Shown: positions 51,901-61,262 of the stretch, one piece after another
Numbering within the stretch: the first letter of the stretch is position 1
Layout: each line of letters starts with the position of its first letter
The notes under the pieces: model-generated
What the model was told of the DNA's origin: nothing
Seen by the model: the letters and a program-made list of their open reading frames with translations, nothing else
The model's database searches: none
Translations under genes and position numbers: made by a program
NCBI RefSeq assembly: GCF_002019595.1
Contig: NZ_KV917369.1
Span: 3,612,624-3,676,623 of the forward strand
Reading direction: 5' to 3'
Source: Priestia abyssalis
GTDB taxonomy: Bacteria > Bacillota > Bacilli > Bacillales > Bacillaceae_H
DNA: 64,000 nucleotides

Positions 51901-52086
51901 ATCCATTCCTCCTAACTTTACGGTAGAAGCGTTCACATCACCTTATCGATTCCCTTTTCTTATACACGATCTCCAGGATCCAACATACTGAAACTGATTC
52001 TTATAAGGGAAGTGAAGTAGGCCAGTTTAAAATACGAACTCAAGGTCCTGAGGATGGGTCGACCTATTCTTCACTTCTACTATAAA

Positions 52087-52126
52087 AAAATAGTAGCACA
52101 GACCATGGCCGTGGTCTGTGCTACTA
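52087..52126 (-). terminator. Terminator after rocA
   Basis: TAGTAGCACAGACCA / TGGTCTGTGCTACTA, perfect 15-bp stem around TGGCCG; on the minus strand it is followed by TTTTTTTATA. Located 18 bp past the rocA stop. Confidence 0.92.
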
Positions 52127-52143
52127 ATCTTAGTATGTTTACC

Positions 52144-53715
52144 TTATTTCATTTTCCGAGAAGTTAGTTTTGCCTGCGTGAACAATAATAAATAATCATA
52201 ACCGCCGGCTTTCGAGTCCGTGCCAGACATGTTGAATCCGCCAAATGGATGAACGCCCACTAATGCACCTGTACATTTTTTATTGATATAGAGGTTTCCG
52301 CAATGCATGGTCTCCAGCGCATAAGCGATTCGCTCTTCGTCTTGAGAGAAATAGGCACCTGTTAAGCCGTATTCTGTATCATTATAAATCTCAATAGCCT
52401 CTTTCCAATCCGCTGCTTTTGCTAAAGCGAGGACAGGGCCAAAAATTTCTTCTTGCATAATGCGGGCTTTCGGATCAACATCTGCAAAAACAGTAGGTTC
52501 AATATAAAATCCGTTTCCGTCGGCTCTTGACCCGCCTGTCAGCAGTGTCCCTTCTTCTTTGCCGATTTCAATGTATGATAAAATCTTCTCCATCGCTCTT
52601 TGATCAATGACCGGGCCGACTGGAGCATTTTCTTCCGGCAGTCCTACTCGTAAGTCTTTCGTTAATTCCGTTACTTTTGCCACCACTTCGTCATAAACAG
52701 ATTCCACGATAACAGCTCTTGAACCAGCTGAACATTTTTGACCCTGGAAACCGAAAGCAGAAGCAACAATAGCCGCAGCAGCTGCATCTAAGTCGGCTGT
52801 TTCATCGACTACGACGCCGTCTTTCCCGCCCATTTCAGCAATGACACGCTTCAACCAAATTTGTCCAGGATGCACTTTTGATGCACGGTCATAAATACGG
52901 CATCCTACTTCACGGGAACCTGTAAACGATATAAAGCGAGTTTTCGGATGTTCAACAAGGTATTCACCAACCTCAATTCCATCCCCTGGAATGAAATTGA
53001 GTACACCAGATGGCAGCCCCACTTCTTCCATTAATTCAACAAATTTAGCTGCAATCACCGGTGTGGAGTCTGCCGGCTTAAGGATGACTGTATTTCCTGA
53101 CACAATCGCTGCTACAGTTGTTCCAGCCATAATGGCTAATGGGAAGTTAAAAGGAGAAATGACAATCCCTACTCCAAGCGGAATATACGTAATTTGATTG
53201 TCTTCGCCTTCCATTTTCGTAAGCGGCTGATGAATAGACGTCTCACTCAGACGAATCATTTCTCGTGCGTAGAATTCCATAAAATCAATGGCTTCTGCTG
53301 TATCGGCATCAGCCTCAGCCCAGTTCTTTCCTGATTCATAAACAAGCCAAGCAGAAAACTCGTGTTTTCGTTGACGCATTAAATCCGCTGCTTTGAACAA
53401 ATACTCCGCGCGTTCAACAGGAGAAACTTTCTTCCAAGACTCAAATGCTTGTAAAGCTTGTTGCATTGCTTGTTCTGCCAAAACTTGCGTTCCTTTGCTC
53501 ACACGGCCGACGACTTCGTCTTTATTTCCTGGATTAATAGAGACCGTTCGATCTTCCGTAACGATCTTTTCAGCACCAATGTACAAAGGATACTCCCTGC
53601 CTAACTCTTTTTTTACCTTTGCAAGCGCAGCTTGCATGTCCGTTTTATTTTCTTCACGGGTAAAGTCTGTAAATGGCTCATTTTTAAATGGAGAAATTTT
53701 CGTTACTGTTGTCAT
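52144..53715 (-). CDS. rocA: 1-pyrroline-5-carboxylate dehydrogenase
   Basis: 523 residues from the ATG at 53713-53715 (AAGGAG, 10-base spacing). Aldehyde dehydrogenase of the P5C class: [20 protein letters not shown] (NAD fold start), [40 protein letters not shown] with the glutamate, and [20 protein letters not shown] with the catalytic cysteine. It oxidises glutamate semialdehyde to glutamate in proline or arginine breakdown. Stands alone, without putB/rocD nearby. The element IS110 was inserted downstream. Confidence 0.93.
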   Translation of the reverse strand: MTTVTKISPFKNEPFTDFTREENKTDMQAALAKVKKELGREYPLYIGAEKIVTEDRTVSINPGNKDEVVGRVSKGTQVLAEQAMQQALQAFESWKKVSPVERAEYLFKAADLMRQRKHEFSAWLVYESGKNWAEADADTAEAIDFMEFYAREMIRLSETSIHQPLTKMEGEDNQITYIPLGVGIVISPFNFPLAIMAGTTVAAIVSGNTVILKPADSTPVIAAKFVELMEEVGLPSGVLNFIPGDGIEVGEYLVEHPKTRFISFTGSREVGCRIYDRASKVHPGQIWLKRVIAEMGGKDGVVVDETADLDAAAAAIVASAFGFQGQKCSAGSRAVIVESVYDEVVAKVTELTKDLRVGLPEENAPVGPVIDQRAMEKILSYIEIGKEEGTLLTGGSRADGNGFYIEPTVFADVDPKARIMQEEIFGPVLALAKAADWKEAIEIYNDTEYGLTGAYFSQDEERIAYALETMHCGNLYINKKCTGALVGVHPFGGFNMSGTDSKAGGYDYLLLFTQAKLTSRKMK

Positions 53716-54114
53716 ATTAATCAAACTCCTTTTTATAAGTTTTTTATTTTAATAGATTTTTTAATACAACCAAACATTTGCCGGGCGCTCTGCCAGACGT
53801 CTCATAAAACAATAAACCTTCTTTTCTACGACTCTCGATTTTTTCTGAATATTTAAATATGTAGCAAGTATATTATAAACATATTTGAACAGTTTTGTAT
53901 ATATATTTTTAAACAAAAATGTTTATTATATAAAATTTTGTTCATAAAACAATCAAATAAACACTTTTGTTTAAAACATAAAATGATTATATGCTGTATC
54001 CTAATATTTTCAAACAATAATATCTGACATAAAAATCATTCTTGGTCGTTCTGGCGTAAAAATACTTGGATAAGAGAAGTGGAAAACTTAATCTAATCAA
54101 TAGCTGTTTAACGA
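53716..54114. other. AT-rich region upstream of rocA
   Basis: About 400 bp, very AT-rich between 53830 and 54030, no gene. It must hold the rocA promoter. A sequence TGGCAGAGCGCCCGGCAAA (minus strand, about 53780) recalls a sigma-54 -24/-12 element but the GG-GC distance is 11 instead of 10. Confidence 0.4.
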
Positions 54115-54166
54115 AAAAAGTGAAGTAGCTATATGTTAAATTTTCAACATATAGCCACTTCACTTT
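54115..54166 (-). terminator. Hairpin downstream of tatA
   Basis: AAAAAGTGAAGTAGCTATAT... pairs with ...ATATAGCCACTTCACTTTTT, a stem of about 21 bp with one mismatch. It lies about 130 bp past the tatA stop and closes the phoX-tatA transcript. Confidence 0.75.
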
Positions 54167-54293
54167 TTCACTGATAAAATCCGTATTATTAATTATTTTA
54201 GTTTCATTGTCATCTGATATGAAATCGAGTGGTGTGATGAGGATGGATACAGCAATAAGAGCGAAATAGACACCATTCCTCGTCTATCTATCA

Positions 54294-54518
54294 TTATGAA
54301 ACGGCCGATTTCTCCTGCTTCTTTTCAACAGCCGTTAATTCAGGTTTTTTCGCTTCCTCTTTCTCTTCATCCGACACTAACCCTTTGGCCGCACTCTTGA
54401 ATTCAGTTAATGTGCGTCCAAAAGCCCGTCCGACTTCCGGCAGCTTGGAAGGTCCAAAGATAATCAAAGCAATGACCAGTATTAAAATCAAACCAGGAAT
54501 TCCTATATTTTGTAACAT
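54294..54518 (-). CDS. tatA: Sec-independent translocase subunit TatA
   Basis: 74 residues. Short N-terminal membrane helix [20 protein letters not shown] (about 6-25), hinge [20 protein letters not shown] with the conserved FGP and the amphipathic helix, then a charged tail rich in Glu and Lys. It forms the protein-conducting part of the twin-arginine pathway with TatC, which is not in the window. Located 17 bp after the CxxH/CxxC gene, third in an operon headed by the Tat substrate PhoX. Confidence 0.93.
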   Translation of the reverse strand: MLQNIGIPGLILILVIALIIFGPSKLPEVGRAFGRTLTEFKSAAKGLVSDEEKEEAKKPELTAVEKKQEKSAVS

Positions 54519-54534
54519 TCTACTTGACCTCCTA

Positions 54535-54723
54535 TTATATAACCTTTTTCAAACCCAGCTTTTTTTGAGGAAGATAATTGAACAATTTATAATGAGCTTT
54601 ATGACCGCAAATATGGCATCTGACACTTTCACTTACTGGATCTTGGTTCGAGATAACGTGAACGTGTGGAAGATACATCGTCTGTAAAGCTTCCTTAACG
54701 TGTTTTGTACAAGCAAACATCAT
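54535..54723 (-). CDS. CxxH/CxxC-type small protein in Tat/PhoX operon
   Basis: 62 residues from the ATG at 54721-54723, 8 bases after GGAGGAG. CTKH near residue 5 and CHIC near residue 35 form a CxxH...CxxC pair; [15 protein letters not shown] and the [14 protein letters not shown] segment align with the protein at 2008-2199. Predicted cytosolic, metal-binding. Its position between phoX and tatA suggests a part in maturation or targeting of the metal-containing phosphatase before Tat export; this is inference. Confidence 0.7.
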   Translation of the reverse strand: MMFACTKHVKEALQTMYLPHVHVISNQDPVSESVRCHICGHKAHYKLFNYLPQKKLGLKKVI

Positions 54724-54894
54724 CTGTGATGCTCCTCCCATACGAAATATGGAAAAGTGCAAACGAGATTCCCCGTTTACACCTTTCTTTTATAAAGAGG
54801 ATTGATAGAATTTTAGTTTTTAACTTCACGATTTACAATTCCTATTTTGCTGCATGACCTAAGTCTAATACGTCTTCCCTCTGCTTAACGGTTA

Positions 54895-56514
54895 TTATTT
54901 CCCGAAGCTTCCACCTTGTACAGCTACTAAACAAGAACGTCCGAAACTTTGTCCAGGATATGGATTCCACGTATCCGGATGCTGCACATCCAAGAATAGC
55001 GTACGCTCATCAGGCGTTAGCCATGGACCGGTGACTTCACAGCCCTTTGGACCTGATGCAAATTGGTGTGGGACACCATAGCTTTTGCCATCCGTCGGAA
55101 TCATGAATACACCACAGTTTTTATAAGCTGCATACTGATTCGTTTCCGTTGCACCGAAGTCTTCTACAACCCAAAGGTTTCCTTTGCTGTCAAAGTGAAG
55201 GTTATCAGGGCAAGTAATGCCGCTTTGCTGTCCCCCGGCAATGAATACTTCAAACGTAAATGCTTCACTGGCATGGTCACCATTCGCAGGGGCAAACCGT
55301 ATAATTTGACCATGGAAGTTTCCGTGACCTGTGTTATTTGTTAACGCTAAAAAGACAGTTCCGTCATGCGGATGGATTTCCACATCTTCTGGACGGTCTA
55401 ATTTAGTTCCTCCTACAGCTAGGGCTGCTGCACGTGCATTCGTTAAGACATCAGCTTGGTCAGCGAATTGGGCTTGTAGAGTGGAATTAGTGTTACGATC
55501 GAGTGCAACCCATTTTTGTTTTCCAAGATTCGCCGCATATAATGTTCCGCTTTCTAAAATATCGAAGTTTGCTTCGCGGTTGGTTGGATTGAATTTCTTC
55601 TCACTGATGAATTTGTAGAAACATGCATCACCTTTATCGTCACCCATGTAAACGACCACTCTGCCGTCTTTTGTTAAGCCCATTGCTGCATTTTCATGTG
55701 CAAAGCGTCCAAGTGCCGTATGTTTACGAACAGGTCTGTTCGGATTAAAAGGATCGACTTCAACCACCCAGCCGTAATGATGATCATTGAAGTCAGGCCA
55801 GCCATAATCGTCTCCATATTCCGTGTTTTCCTCACAGGATAAAGCAGTATTCCATAGAGTACGCCCGCCGCTGCAGTTTCCAAGCGAGCCATAAACTGTT
55901 GTAGCTCCATTGACATATTTACTTCCTTTTGCAGGACCTGTTAATTCAATAGGGGTTGTCCCATCGACACGGCGGTTATATGTATCGTCTTTCACCAATT
56001 TCCATTCGCCTTTTTCTTTTTTGACACGAATTACGGAGCCGCCAACTGCTTCTTTTTCCATTTTCAGCAGCTCGGGATAGTTAGAAAGATCTTCTTTTTT
56101 AAAAGTAGCTTCGTTAATCCCTAACATCTTCATATAGTTACCTGGTTCCGGGAATTCATGGTTAACCCAGATTAATCCTTCCTCTGAGTTGTTTCCGCCT
56201 TTTAAACTATCAATAGGGAAGTAAACAGTGAGGTCCGCTGCATCCCCGAATTTTTCACCTTTTGAGTTAATGACATCTCCATAAGAAGCAATGATGTTAT
56301 ATTTATATCCTTTAGGTAACACTAACTCATTCTCCCATGTGCGATCAACCGGCTTGAACGGTGCTGTAAGCCGCTTTCCCTGGCCTTTCGGCTGACCATT
56401 CATTAAATGGTTGGCTGTCATAGCATTCCCTGTTAACGCGCCGAGCCCGGATGATGCTGCAACTAATGCCGCAGTACCGCTTCCTACATAAGTTAAAAAC
56501 AAACGACGATCCAT
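54895..56514 (-). CDS. phoX: PhoX-family (DUF839) alkaline phosphatase, Tat-exported
   Basis: 539 residues. Tat signal: MDRRLFLTYVGSGTAALVAA, with the RRLFL motif and a hydrophobic stretch, cleavage perhaps near NAM (29-32). The body is the PhoX/DUF839 beta-propeller: LIWVNHEFPEPGNY, LSCEENTEYGDDYG, GRFAHENAAMG and RPEDVEIHPHDGTVFLALTN, which contain the carboxylates that bind iron and calcium. It releases phosphate from esters outside the cell. Upstream PhoP-type repeats predict induction by phosphate starvation. Leads the operon with the CxxH/CxxC protein and TatA. Confidence 0.93.
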   Translation of the reverse strand: MDRRLFLTYVGSGTAALVAASSGLGALTGNAMTANHLMNGQPKGQGKRLTAPFKPVDRTWENELVLPKGYKYNIIASYGDVINSKGEKFGDAADLTVYFPIDSLKGGNNSEEGLIWVNHEFPEPGNYMKMLGINEATFKKEDLSNYPELLKMEKEAVGGSVIRVKKEKGEWKLVKDDTYNRRVDGTTPIELTGPAKGSKYVNGATTVYGSLGNCSGGRTLWNTALSCEENTEYGDDYGWPDFNDHHYGWVVEVDPFNPNRPVRKHTALGRFAHENAAMGLTKDGRVVVYMGDDKGDACFYKFISEKKFNPTNREANFDILESGTLYAANLGKQKWVALDRNTNSTLQAQFADQADVLTNARAAALAVGGTKLDRPEDVEIHPHDGTVFLALTNNTGHGNFHGQIIRFAPANGDHASEAFTFEVFIAGGQQSGITCPDNLHFDSKGNLWVVEDFGATETNQYAAYKNCGVFMIPTDGKSYGVPHQFASGPKGCEVTGPWLTPDERTLFLDVQHPDTWNPYPGQSFGRSCLVAVQGGSFGK

Positions 56515-56597
56515 CGATTATTAGCCCCCTAAAATGGTTTTAATGAACTCACAACTAGGATTATATGTAATTAATAAAAGAAAGTTAATAAAGGCAG

Positions 56598-56643
56598 TGT
56601 AAAGAATTGTTAAATAAATATAAACTTTTTAATTATTTGTAAA
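56598..56643 (-). promoter_or_regulatory. PhoP box of phoX
   Basis: On the minus strand TTTACA (56638-56643), TTAACA (56608-56613) and TTTACA (56598-56603), with degenerate TTAAAA and TTATAT repeats between, spaced 10-11 bp. This is the TT(A/T/C)ACA direct-repeat pattern bound by PhoP in Bacillus. About 85-130 bp upstream of phoX. Confidence 0.7.
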
Positions 56644-56743
56644 CTTTCGATAGCCAATACGATAGGGCGGTGTTTTGTTATTTTTCAATTAACGATTAAT
56701 ATAGTGAAAATAAAGTAGAGATTATTATCCTTTAAATCAAACG

Positions 56744-56780
56744 AAAAGACCTGCATTCCAAGTAAAATGCAGGTCTTTTT
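56744..56780 (-). terminator. Terminator after essB-like gene
   Basis: AAAAGACCTGCATT / AATGCAGGTCTTTT stem, 9-base loop, about 110 bp past the minus-strand stop at 56888. Also reached by nothing else. Confidence 0.8.
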
Positions 56781-56887
56781 AGAGTTTAGACGGATTGGTT
56801 AACTTTTAACAGATTATTTATTACATTCAACAACTATTTTTTATTAACAATCCTGTTATATATCACTGATGTCAAAATTATTTACAG

Positions 56888-58219
56888 TTACTGCTGCGAT
56901 TGTTGTAACTTTGCTACCTCTTCTTGAATTAAGCGCAACCTCTTCTGCTTCTCAATTGGATTCATGGAATAGCCTTGAACTATTTTATAGGCTTTTTGCT
57001 TTGATTTAATCATCAGAGGGGTGTTAAGATATTCCTTTGCAAAATTATAAGCTTGTGCTACTTGGTTTCGAGACAAATAAGCATCCACTACAATCGTTTG
57101 TCTGCGTTCATCCATGGTTGCTTTGGATCTTAAACCAATCACCTGATCCCAATCTTTCCGAAAGTAAGCTTGCTCAAATCTCACGTTCGGTGAATCGGCC
57201 TTTAACGTTTCAATTCCAGCCGGATCATTTTTTATAAGATAGTTGAGTATCCTTTCTTCTGATGAAACGCTAATTGCCTTAGAATAACGCTTTGTGGCAA
57301 TATACGCCTCTTTCAATAGCTGCTTTTCTTCTTCAGAAAGGTTTTTTTCATTTTCTAAGTTTTCAATGATTTCCTCGTGGGATTTTTTATAATAAAGCCT
57401 ATAAAGATTCAATAATTGTTCGTTTTCTCTTAAAGCTTTTCTAACCAGCTTTAAATCTTGTTCTTCCGCCTTAACCTCCTCTTCATTCGGTGAATGGTTA
57501 ATGGCAAAAGGGCCCACAGATACTAAAATAATAAAGGCTAAAAGTGCAATCCCCCCTAAAACTACGAATTTTTTTCGGAGTCCATAGGCTTTCGTTTTAT
57601 GATCAGTTTCCCGTATATACTGCTCTTTTACTCGTTCACGCTCATGAACAATAGCAGTATGTAGATCTTCAAATGTTTTAGCATCAATGATATGTCTTAA
57701 AAATTCACTCGTATTCTTATAAATACTATATAAACCTTTTTGTTTTACACTATGGAACGAATGTTTAGTAAATATATAAACAATCAGACATTGGATATGA
57801 TAAAGATAATTCCCATCTGATGGATTGGTTAGTCCCCTAAGACCTCGATATATCAGCTTTACCTCTTGCAATGACCTGAAATAGATATTCTCCGGATACA
57901 TAAATGTTACGTATCTACTGTCCATCAATTCTTTAAAATTCAATAGGTTTTCAGCAATAGCCAATTTCGATAATATAGATTGTTCCCTCGCCTTTGATAG
58001 AGGCATAAACCCTTCTTCAATCTGGTAATAAAGGGTTAAATATTGCTCATCAAAATCAATCTCCCTACAATCGAAAAAAAGAGGATCAGGCTGTTTTAAT
58101 TGTCGTAACTGTAAATCACTTAGCTCTCCAACTTTTGTCAGACTAGAAGGAATCCGATAAGTCATATGCCTTTTACCATATTCAGCTGTTCCTTCTAAAA
58201 AAGCAGTCGTTTTTTCCAT
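56888..58219 (-). CDS. EssB/YukC-like type VII secretion protein (orphan)
   Basis: About 443 residues from ATG 58217-58219. The N-terminal half (to about 215) is a pseudokinase-like domain (YITLYY-type strands, SKLAIAENLLNFKELMDSRY); a single membrane helix FVVLGGIALLAFIILVSVGP (about 218-237) follows; the C-terminal extracellular half is helical (KRYSKAISVSSEERILNYLI, then YFRKDWDQVIGLRSKATMDE). This layout is that of EssB/YukC of the Esx system. No EsxA, EssA, EssC or YukD genes are in the window. Ribosome site AAGGTGA has long spacing, so the start is uncertain; a GTG at 58232 is possible. Confidence 0.8.
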   Translation of the reverse strand: MEKTTAFLEGTAEYGKRHMTYRIPSSLTKVGELSDLQLRQLKQPDPLFFDCREIDFDEQYLTLYYQIEEGFMPLSKAREQSILSKLAIAENLLNFKELMDSRYVTFMYPENIYFRSLQEVKLIYRGLRGLTNPSDGNYLYHIQCLIVYIFTKHSFHSVKQKGLYSIYKNTSEFLRHIIDAKTFEDLHTAIVHERERVKEQYIRETDHKTKAYGLRKKFVVLGGIALLAFIILVSVGPFAINHSPNEEEVKAEEQDLKLVRKALRENEQLLNLYRLYYKKSHEEIIENLENEKNLSEEEKQLLKEAYIATKRYSKAISVSSEERILNYLIKNDPAGIETLKADSPNVRFEQAYFRKDWDQVIGLRSKATMDERRQTIVVDAYLSRNQVAQAYNFAKEYLNTPLMIKSKQKAYKIVQGYSMNPIEKQKRLRLIQEEVAKLQQSQQ

Positions 58220-58372
58220 AAGATGACCAATCACCTTTCATCAATAAAGTACTTTACTACTATTCGTAATGCCTCCCTTTTTTAAGGGGGTAGAAAGACA
58301 TAGTTTCACAAAAAAAATTATTAAGGTTTAACTCCACTAAAAATCAATTTACTCTACACTGATGAGTCAAAA

Positions 58373-58400
58373 TCCCTTGAACGTCATAGAATTCAAGGGT
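58373..58400. terminator. Hairpin in essB-gdpD gap
   Basis: TCCCTTGAA / TTCAAGGGT with a 9-base loop. A minus-strand frame of 62 codons ends inside it (58393-58581), so it may be the terminator of a very small gene, not otherwise supported. Confidence 0.4.
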
Positions 58401-58615
58401 TTCCAATTTCATATATCAACCCAATATTTAGGTCCGACTGATTGTTGTGAAAAATCTCGAAGCCCTTTCCCTTTGAGTTATTCTGTAACTTAACTCCCCA
58501 TACCTTACGCCGTTGCTGCTTCAGCCCTTCCCGTAATAAACAGTTTTTCTCATTAGCGAATGCAGATGTATTACCCCACACCCGCTCCCCTTACTTCTTA
58601 TCCCTCTATTCCATT

Positions 58616-58643
58616 TTTACAATATTTTTACAATATCTTTGCA
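58616..58643 (+). promoter_or_regulatory. PhoP box of secreted phosphodiesterase gene
   Basis: TTTACA at 58616-58621, TTTACA at 58627-58632 and TTTGCA at 58638-58643: three direct repeats exactly 11 bp apart, about 130 bp upstream of the gene. Excellent match to the Bacillus Pho box. Confidence 0.85.
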
Positions 58644-58775
58644 AAACATTCATTCCGCATTTACCTTCATTGCGTAATATTTTCATAGGAAACATATGTA
58701 TTTCTTCTTGTTTATCTATAAGAACACCTCACGATCAGTCACAATGTTTCTACTAAATAAAAAAGGAGACTAGCA

Positions 58776-61106
58776 ATGATAGCGAAATTTAGGGGAAATT
58801 CAAAAAAGGTTGCAGCTGTTTTAGTGTCGGCAAGTATTTTGGGAAGTATGTGGGCAGCTCCTGCTGACAGTTCACTTAAGGTTCACGCTGCAGAACAAGT
58901 TCTCACAGAGGAGAACTTTGACCAAATTGCCAACGGCGGGCTGCCTGCTGGCTGGAAACTCGTACAAGGGGATGGCAAGGTTGTGGACGGCAAGCTTGTA
59001 TTATCTTCTCCCTCCTCTTCTGCTCCTGCCAGAGTAGTCATTCCTTTAGAAAATCAACCAGGGAATTATGTTTTCGAAGCGGATATGACGTTTCAAAGCG
59101 CGGTGGAAGACAGCCGGTGGGCTTCATTGATGTATCGTGTACAGCCAAATTCTTATCCGTATTATCAATTTGCCATGCGCAGAGGAACGACGGCGCTGAA
59201 TGGGCTGGAGTTCGCCATTCGGAATGAAAACAATCAGTGGGTCGTACCGGAAACGAATTTTTATCCAGAAAATATAGCTTTCAATAAAACGTACCATATT
59301 AAAGTGATTGCAAGCGGCAATCGTGTCCAGCAGTTCATCGACGGGGAACTTGTGGTTGATACGGATCAAGCCGGGAAATGGACAAGCGGAGATGTTGGCT
59401 TTCAAGCGAACGGTGCGACTGTTCAATTCGATAATGTAAAGGTGAATGCATATCCGAATGCGCTTCCGCCTTTAGCGAAAACGAACGCTTTTCTTCCGAA
59501 AGAAGCAAAAACGAATATCGTAAACCCGCCTACGATCATTTCACAAGCCGCTGCGCAGGAAGGCGTATCTTCCGTTATCCTGCAGGCGAAGCGGAACGGA
59601 CAGGGAGAATGGACCGTTGACGGGGCTCCTATTGAAACAGCTTTAGAAAACCTAAAGGGCAAATTCATTCCGGTTATTCAGGTGGAAGAACATACAGATA
59701 TTGAAGGTCTCGCGAATATTTTGAAAGAAACACAGACACGTGATTTCCAGATTTTATCCAGCAATCCTGCCATCGTGAAAGAAATGCGCAGTTTTATTAA
59801 AACGGCTCGCGGCGCCCTTCTTCACAACAAGTCATCCTTTAATAAGAATGATATGGCTGCTTTCGTGCGTGACATTCATGACAGCAATGCAATGGTTGCG
59901 GTCATTCCTCAAAAGAATCTAAATCCTGATGTGATCCATTATTTACATAGCCGAGCAATTTCGGTCTGGGGAAGCGGTGCAGAGGATGTACAAGCCGCCC
60001 ATGCGCTCATTCATCTTGGAGTGGATGGCATCTTGACAGAGAAACCTCAAGCCTCCATTGATGCTTTAGGGCAATATCCGGAGAATACGATTGTTCAGCG
60101 ACCAATCGTTGCGGCACATCGCGGTGTTCCTTCACTTGCGCCTGAAAATACGATGGCTTCCTATCGCAAGGCTTATGAATTGGGAGCCGATATGATTGAA
60201 ACCGATGTTCAAATGACTAAGGACGGCAAACTGGTGATTATGCATGACACCACTGTCGACAGAACAACGAACGGCACGGGCAAGGTAAAGGAATTGACGA
60301 TGGAACAGATTCGTGCATTGGATGCCGGCAGTAAGTTTAGTCCTGAATTCCAAGGTGAAAAGGTCCCTGCCTTTGAAGAGTTTTTGAATGAGTTTAAGGG
60401 GAAAGATGTGGTCCTGCTTGTCGAGCTGAAAGCGGACGGTATCGAGAAGCAAGTGATGCAGGAAATTGAGCAAGCTGGAATGGTTGATCACGTAGTCATT
60501 CAAAGCTTTAATTCCAACCATATTCGAAACGTTCGCAGTCTCAACCGTGAAGTTGGCACTGGTTATCTTTACTCGGCAGGCATCCCTTCCGAATTAGACG
60601 GCAGACTGAAAAAGGCCCAGCAAATGATGCAGTACGGCGCCAGCATGAACGCGACGCTGAACGCAAGTTATGGCAGTCTATACCCTGAATTCATCCAGTA
60701 CATGCGCCAGCGCGGATTCCTCAATATGCATTGGACGTTCAGAGACGAGAATCCATTTGGACAAGCCTTGCAGGCCGGTGTTGTCGGACCGATCACAGAC
60801 TACACTCAGTGGCTGACGGATGCGCCGATCCGTCTGGAGATCCCAAACAAAAAAGTGAATCTGAAAGTCGGAAAATCGGCAGTGATTCAGGTCAAATCCT
60901 TTGTAAATTATCGTGAGGGTAAAAAGGAAAATATTGCGACGACCCTCTTCGTAAACAACGGAGAAACGAAGGTTAAAATCGACGGCAATACCATTGAAGC
61001 AATTGAGCCTGGAACGGTAAATGTGTTTGCGATGCATACATTCCAAATGCTCGGGAAGGAATGGCATCTTGTAGCTGAGCCGATTGAAGTAACGGTTACC
61101 GAATAA
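58776..61106 (+). CDS. Secreted glycerophosphodiester phosphodiesterase, multidomain
   Basis: 776 residues. Signal peptide (about 1-40, KKVAAVLVSASILGSMWAAP, cleavage after VHA). A jelly-roll/LamG-like domain (about 45-225) with ENQPGNYVFEADMTF and FIDGELVVDTDQAGKW follows; then a catalytically empty GDPD-like barrel (about 240-435, ending VDGILTEKPQAS); then the active GDPD domain (about 440-690): VAAHRGVPSLAPENTMASYR near 445 and ADMIETDVQMTKDGKLVIMH with catalytic His, Glu and Asp. The C-terminal tail (about 690-776) is Ig-like. It degrades glycerophosphodiesters, possibly also teichoic acid, outside the cell. PhoP repeats upstream predict phosphate-starvation control. Ribosome site AAGGAG. 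Confidence 0.92.
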   Translation: MIAKFRGNSKKVAAVLVSASILGSMWAAPADSSLKVHAAEQVLTEENFDQIANGGLPAGWKLVQGDGKVVDGKLVLSSPSSSAPARVVIPLENQPGNYVFEADMTFQSAVEDSRWASLMYRVQPNSYPYYQFAMRRGTTALNGLEFAIRNENNQWVVPETNFYPENIAFNKTYHIKVIASGNRVQQFIDGELVVDTDQAGKWTSGDVGFQANGATVQFDNVKVNAYPNALPPLAKTNAFLPKEAKTNIVNPPTIISQAAAQEGVSSVILQAKRNGQGEWTVDGAPIETALENLKGKFIPVIQVEEHTDIEGLANILKETQTRDFQILSSNPAIVKEMRSFIKTARGALLHNKSSFNKNDMAAFVRDIHDSNAMVAVIPQKNLNPDVIHYLHSRAISVWGSGAEDVQAAHALIHLGVDGILTEKPQASIDALGQYPENTIVQRPIVAAHRGVPSLAPENTMASYRKAYELGADMIETDVQMTKDGKLVIMHDTTVDRTTNGTGKVKELTMEQIRALDAGSKFSPEFQGEKVPAFEEFLNEFKGKDVVLLVELKADGIEKQVMQEIEQAGMVDHVVIQSFNSNHIRNVRSLNREVGTGYLYSAGIPSELDGRLKKAQQMMQYGASMNATLNASYGSLYPEFIQYMRQRGFLNMHWTFRDENPFGQALQAGVVGPITDYTQWLTDAPIRLEIPNKKVNLKVGKSAVIQVKSFVNYREGKKENIATTLFVNNGETKVKIDGNTIEAIEPGTVNVFAMHTFQMLGKEWHLVAEPIEVTVTE

Positions 61107-61232
61107 ATGTCCTCTTTCAAATGGAGGGACATTTTATAGCTGCCGGTCTATTTTCGCAGCCTTGCCAGGATATTGATTGAAAGGAATACTTTATACAGAT
61201 CTATTTCATATAACAGTGATTTCAACCTATCA

Positions 61233-61262
61233 AAAATCCCTGGATTCATCCAGGGATTTTTC
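61233..61262 (+). terminator. Terminator after gdpD-like gene
   Basis: AAAATCCCTGGA-ttca-TCCAGGGATTTT, perfect 12-bp stem followed by TC. A weaker hairpin AATGTCC/GGGACATT directly follows the stop codon at 61106. Confidence 0.85.

Noticed and set aside
53770..53800. Sigma-54 (-24/-12) promoter for rocA, TGGCAGAGCGCCCGGCAA on the minus strand
   Set aside because: rocA is sigma-L dependent in B. subtilis, but the GG and GC dinucleotides here are 11 bp apart instead of 10 and the -12 element is poor.
58393..58581. 62-codon minus-strand frame between the essB-like and gdpD-like genes
   Set aside because: Only a GTG start with tight spacing to AAGGGGAG, no recognisable domain, and its end lies inside a hairpin. 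Possible, but not enough to call.
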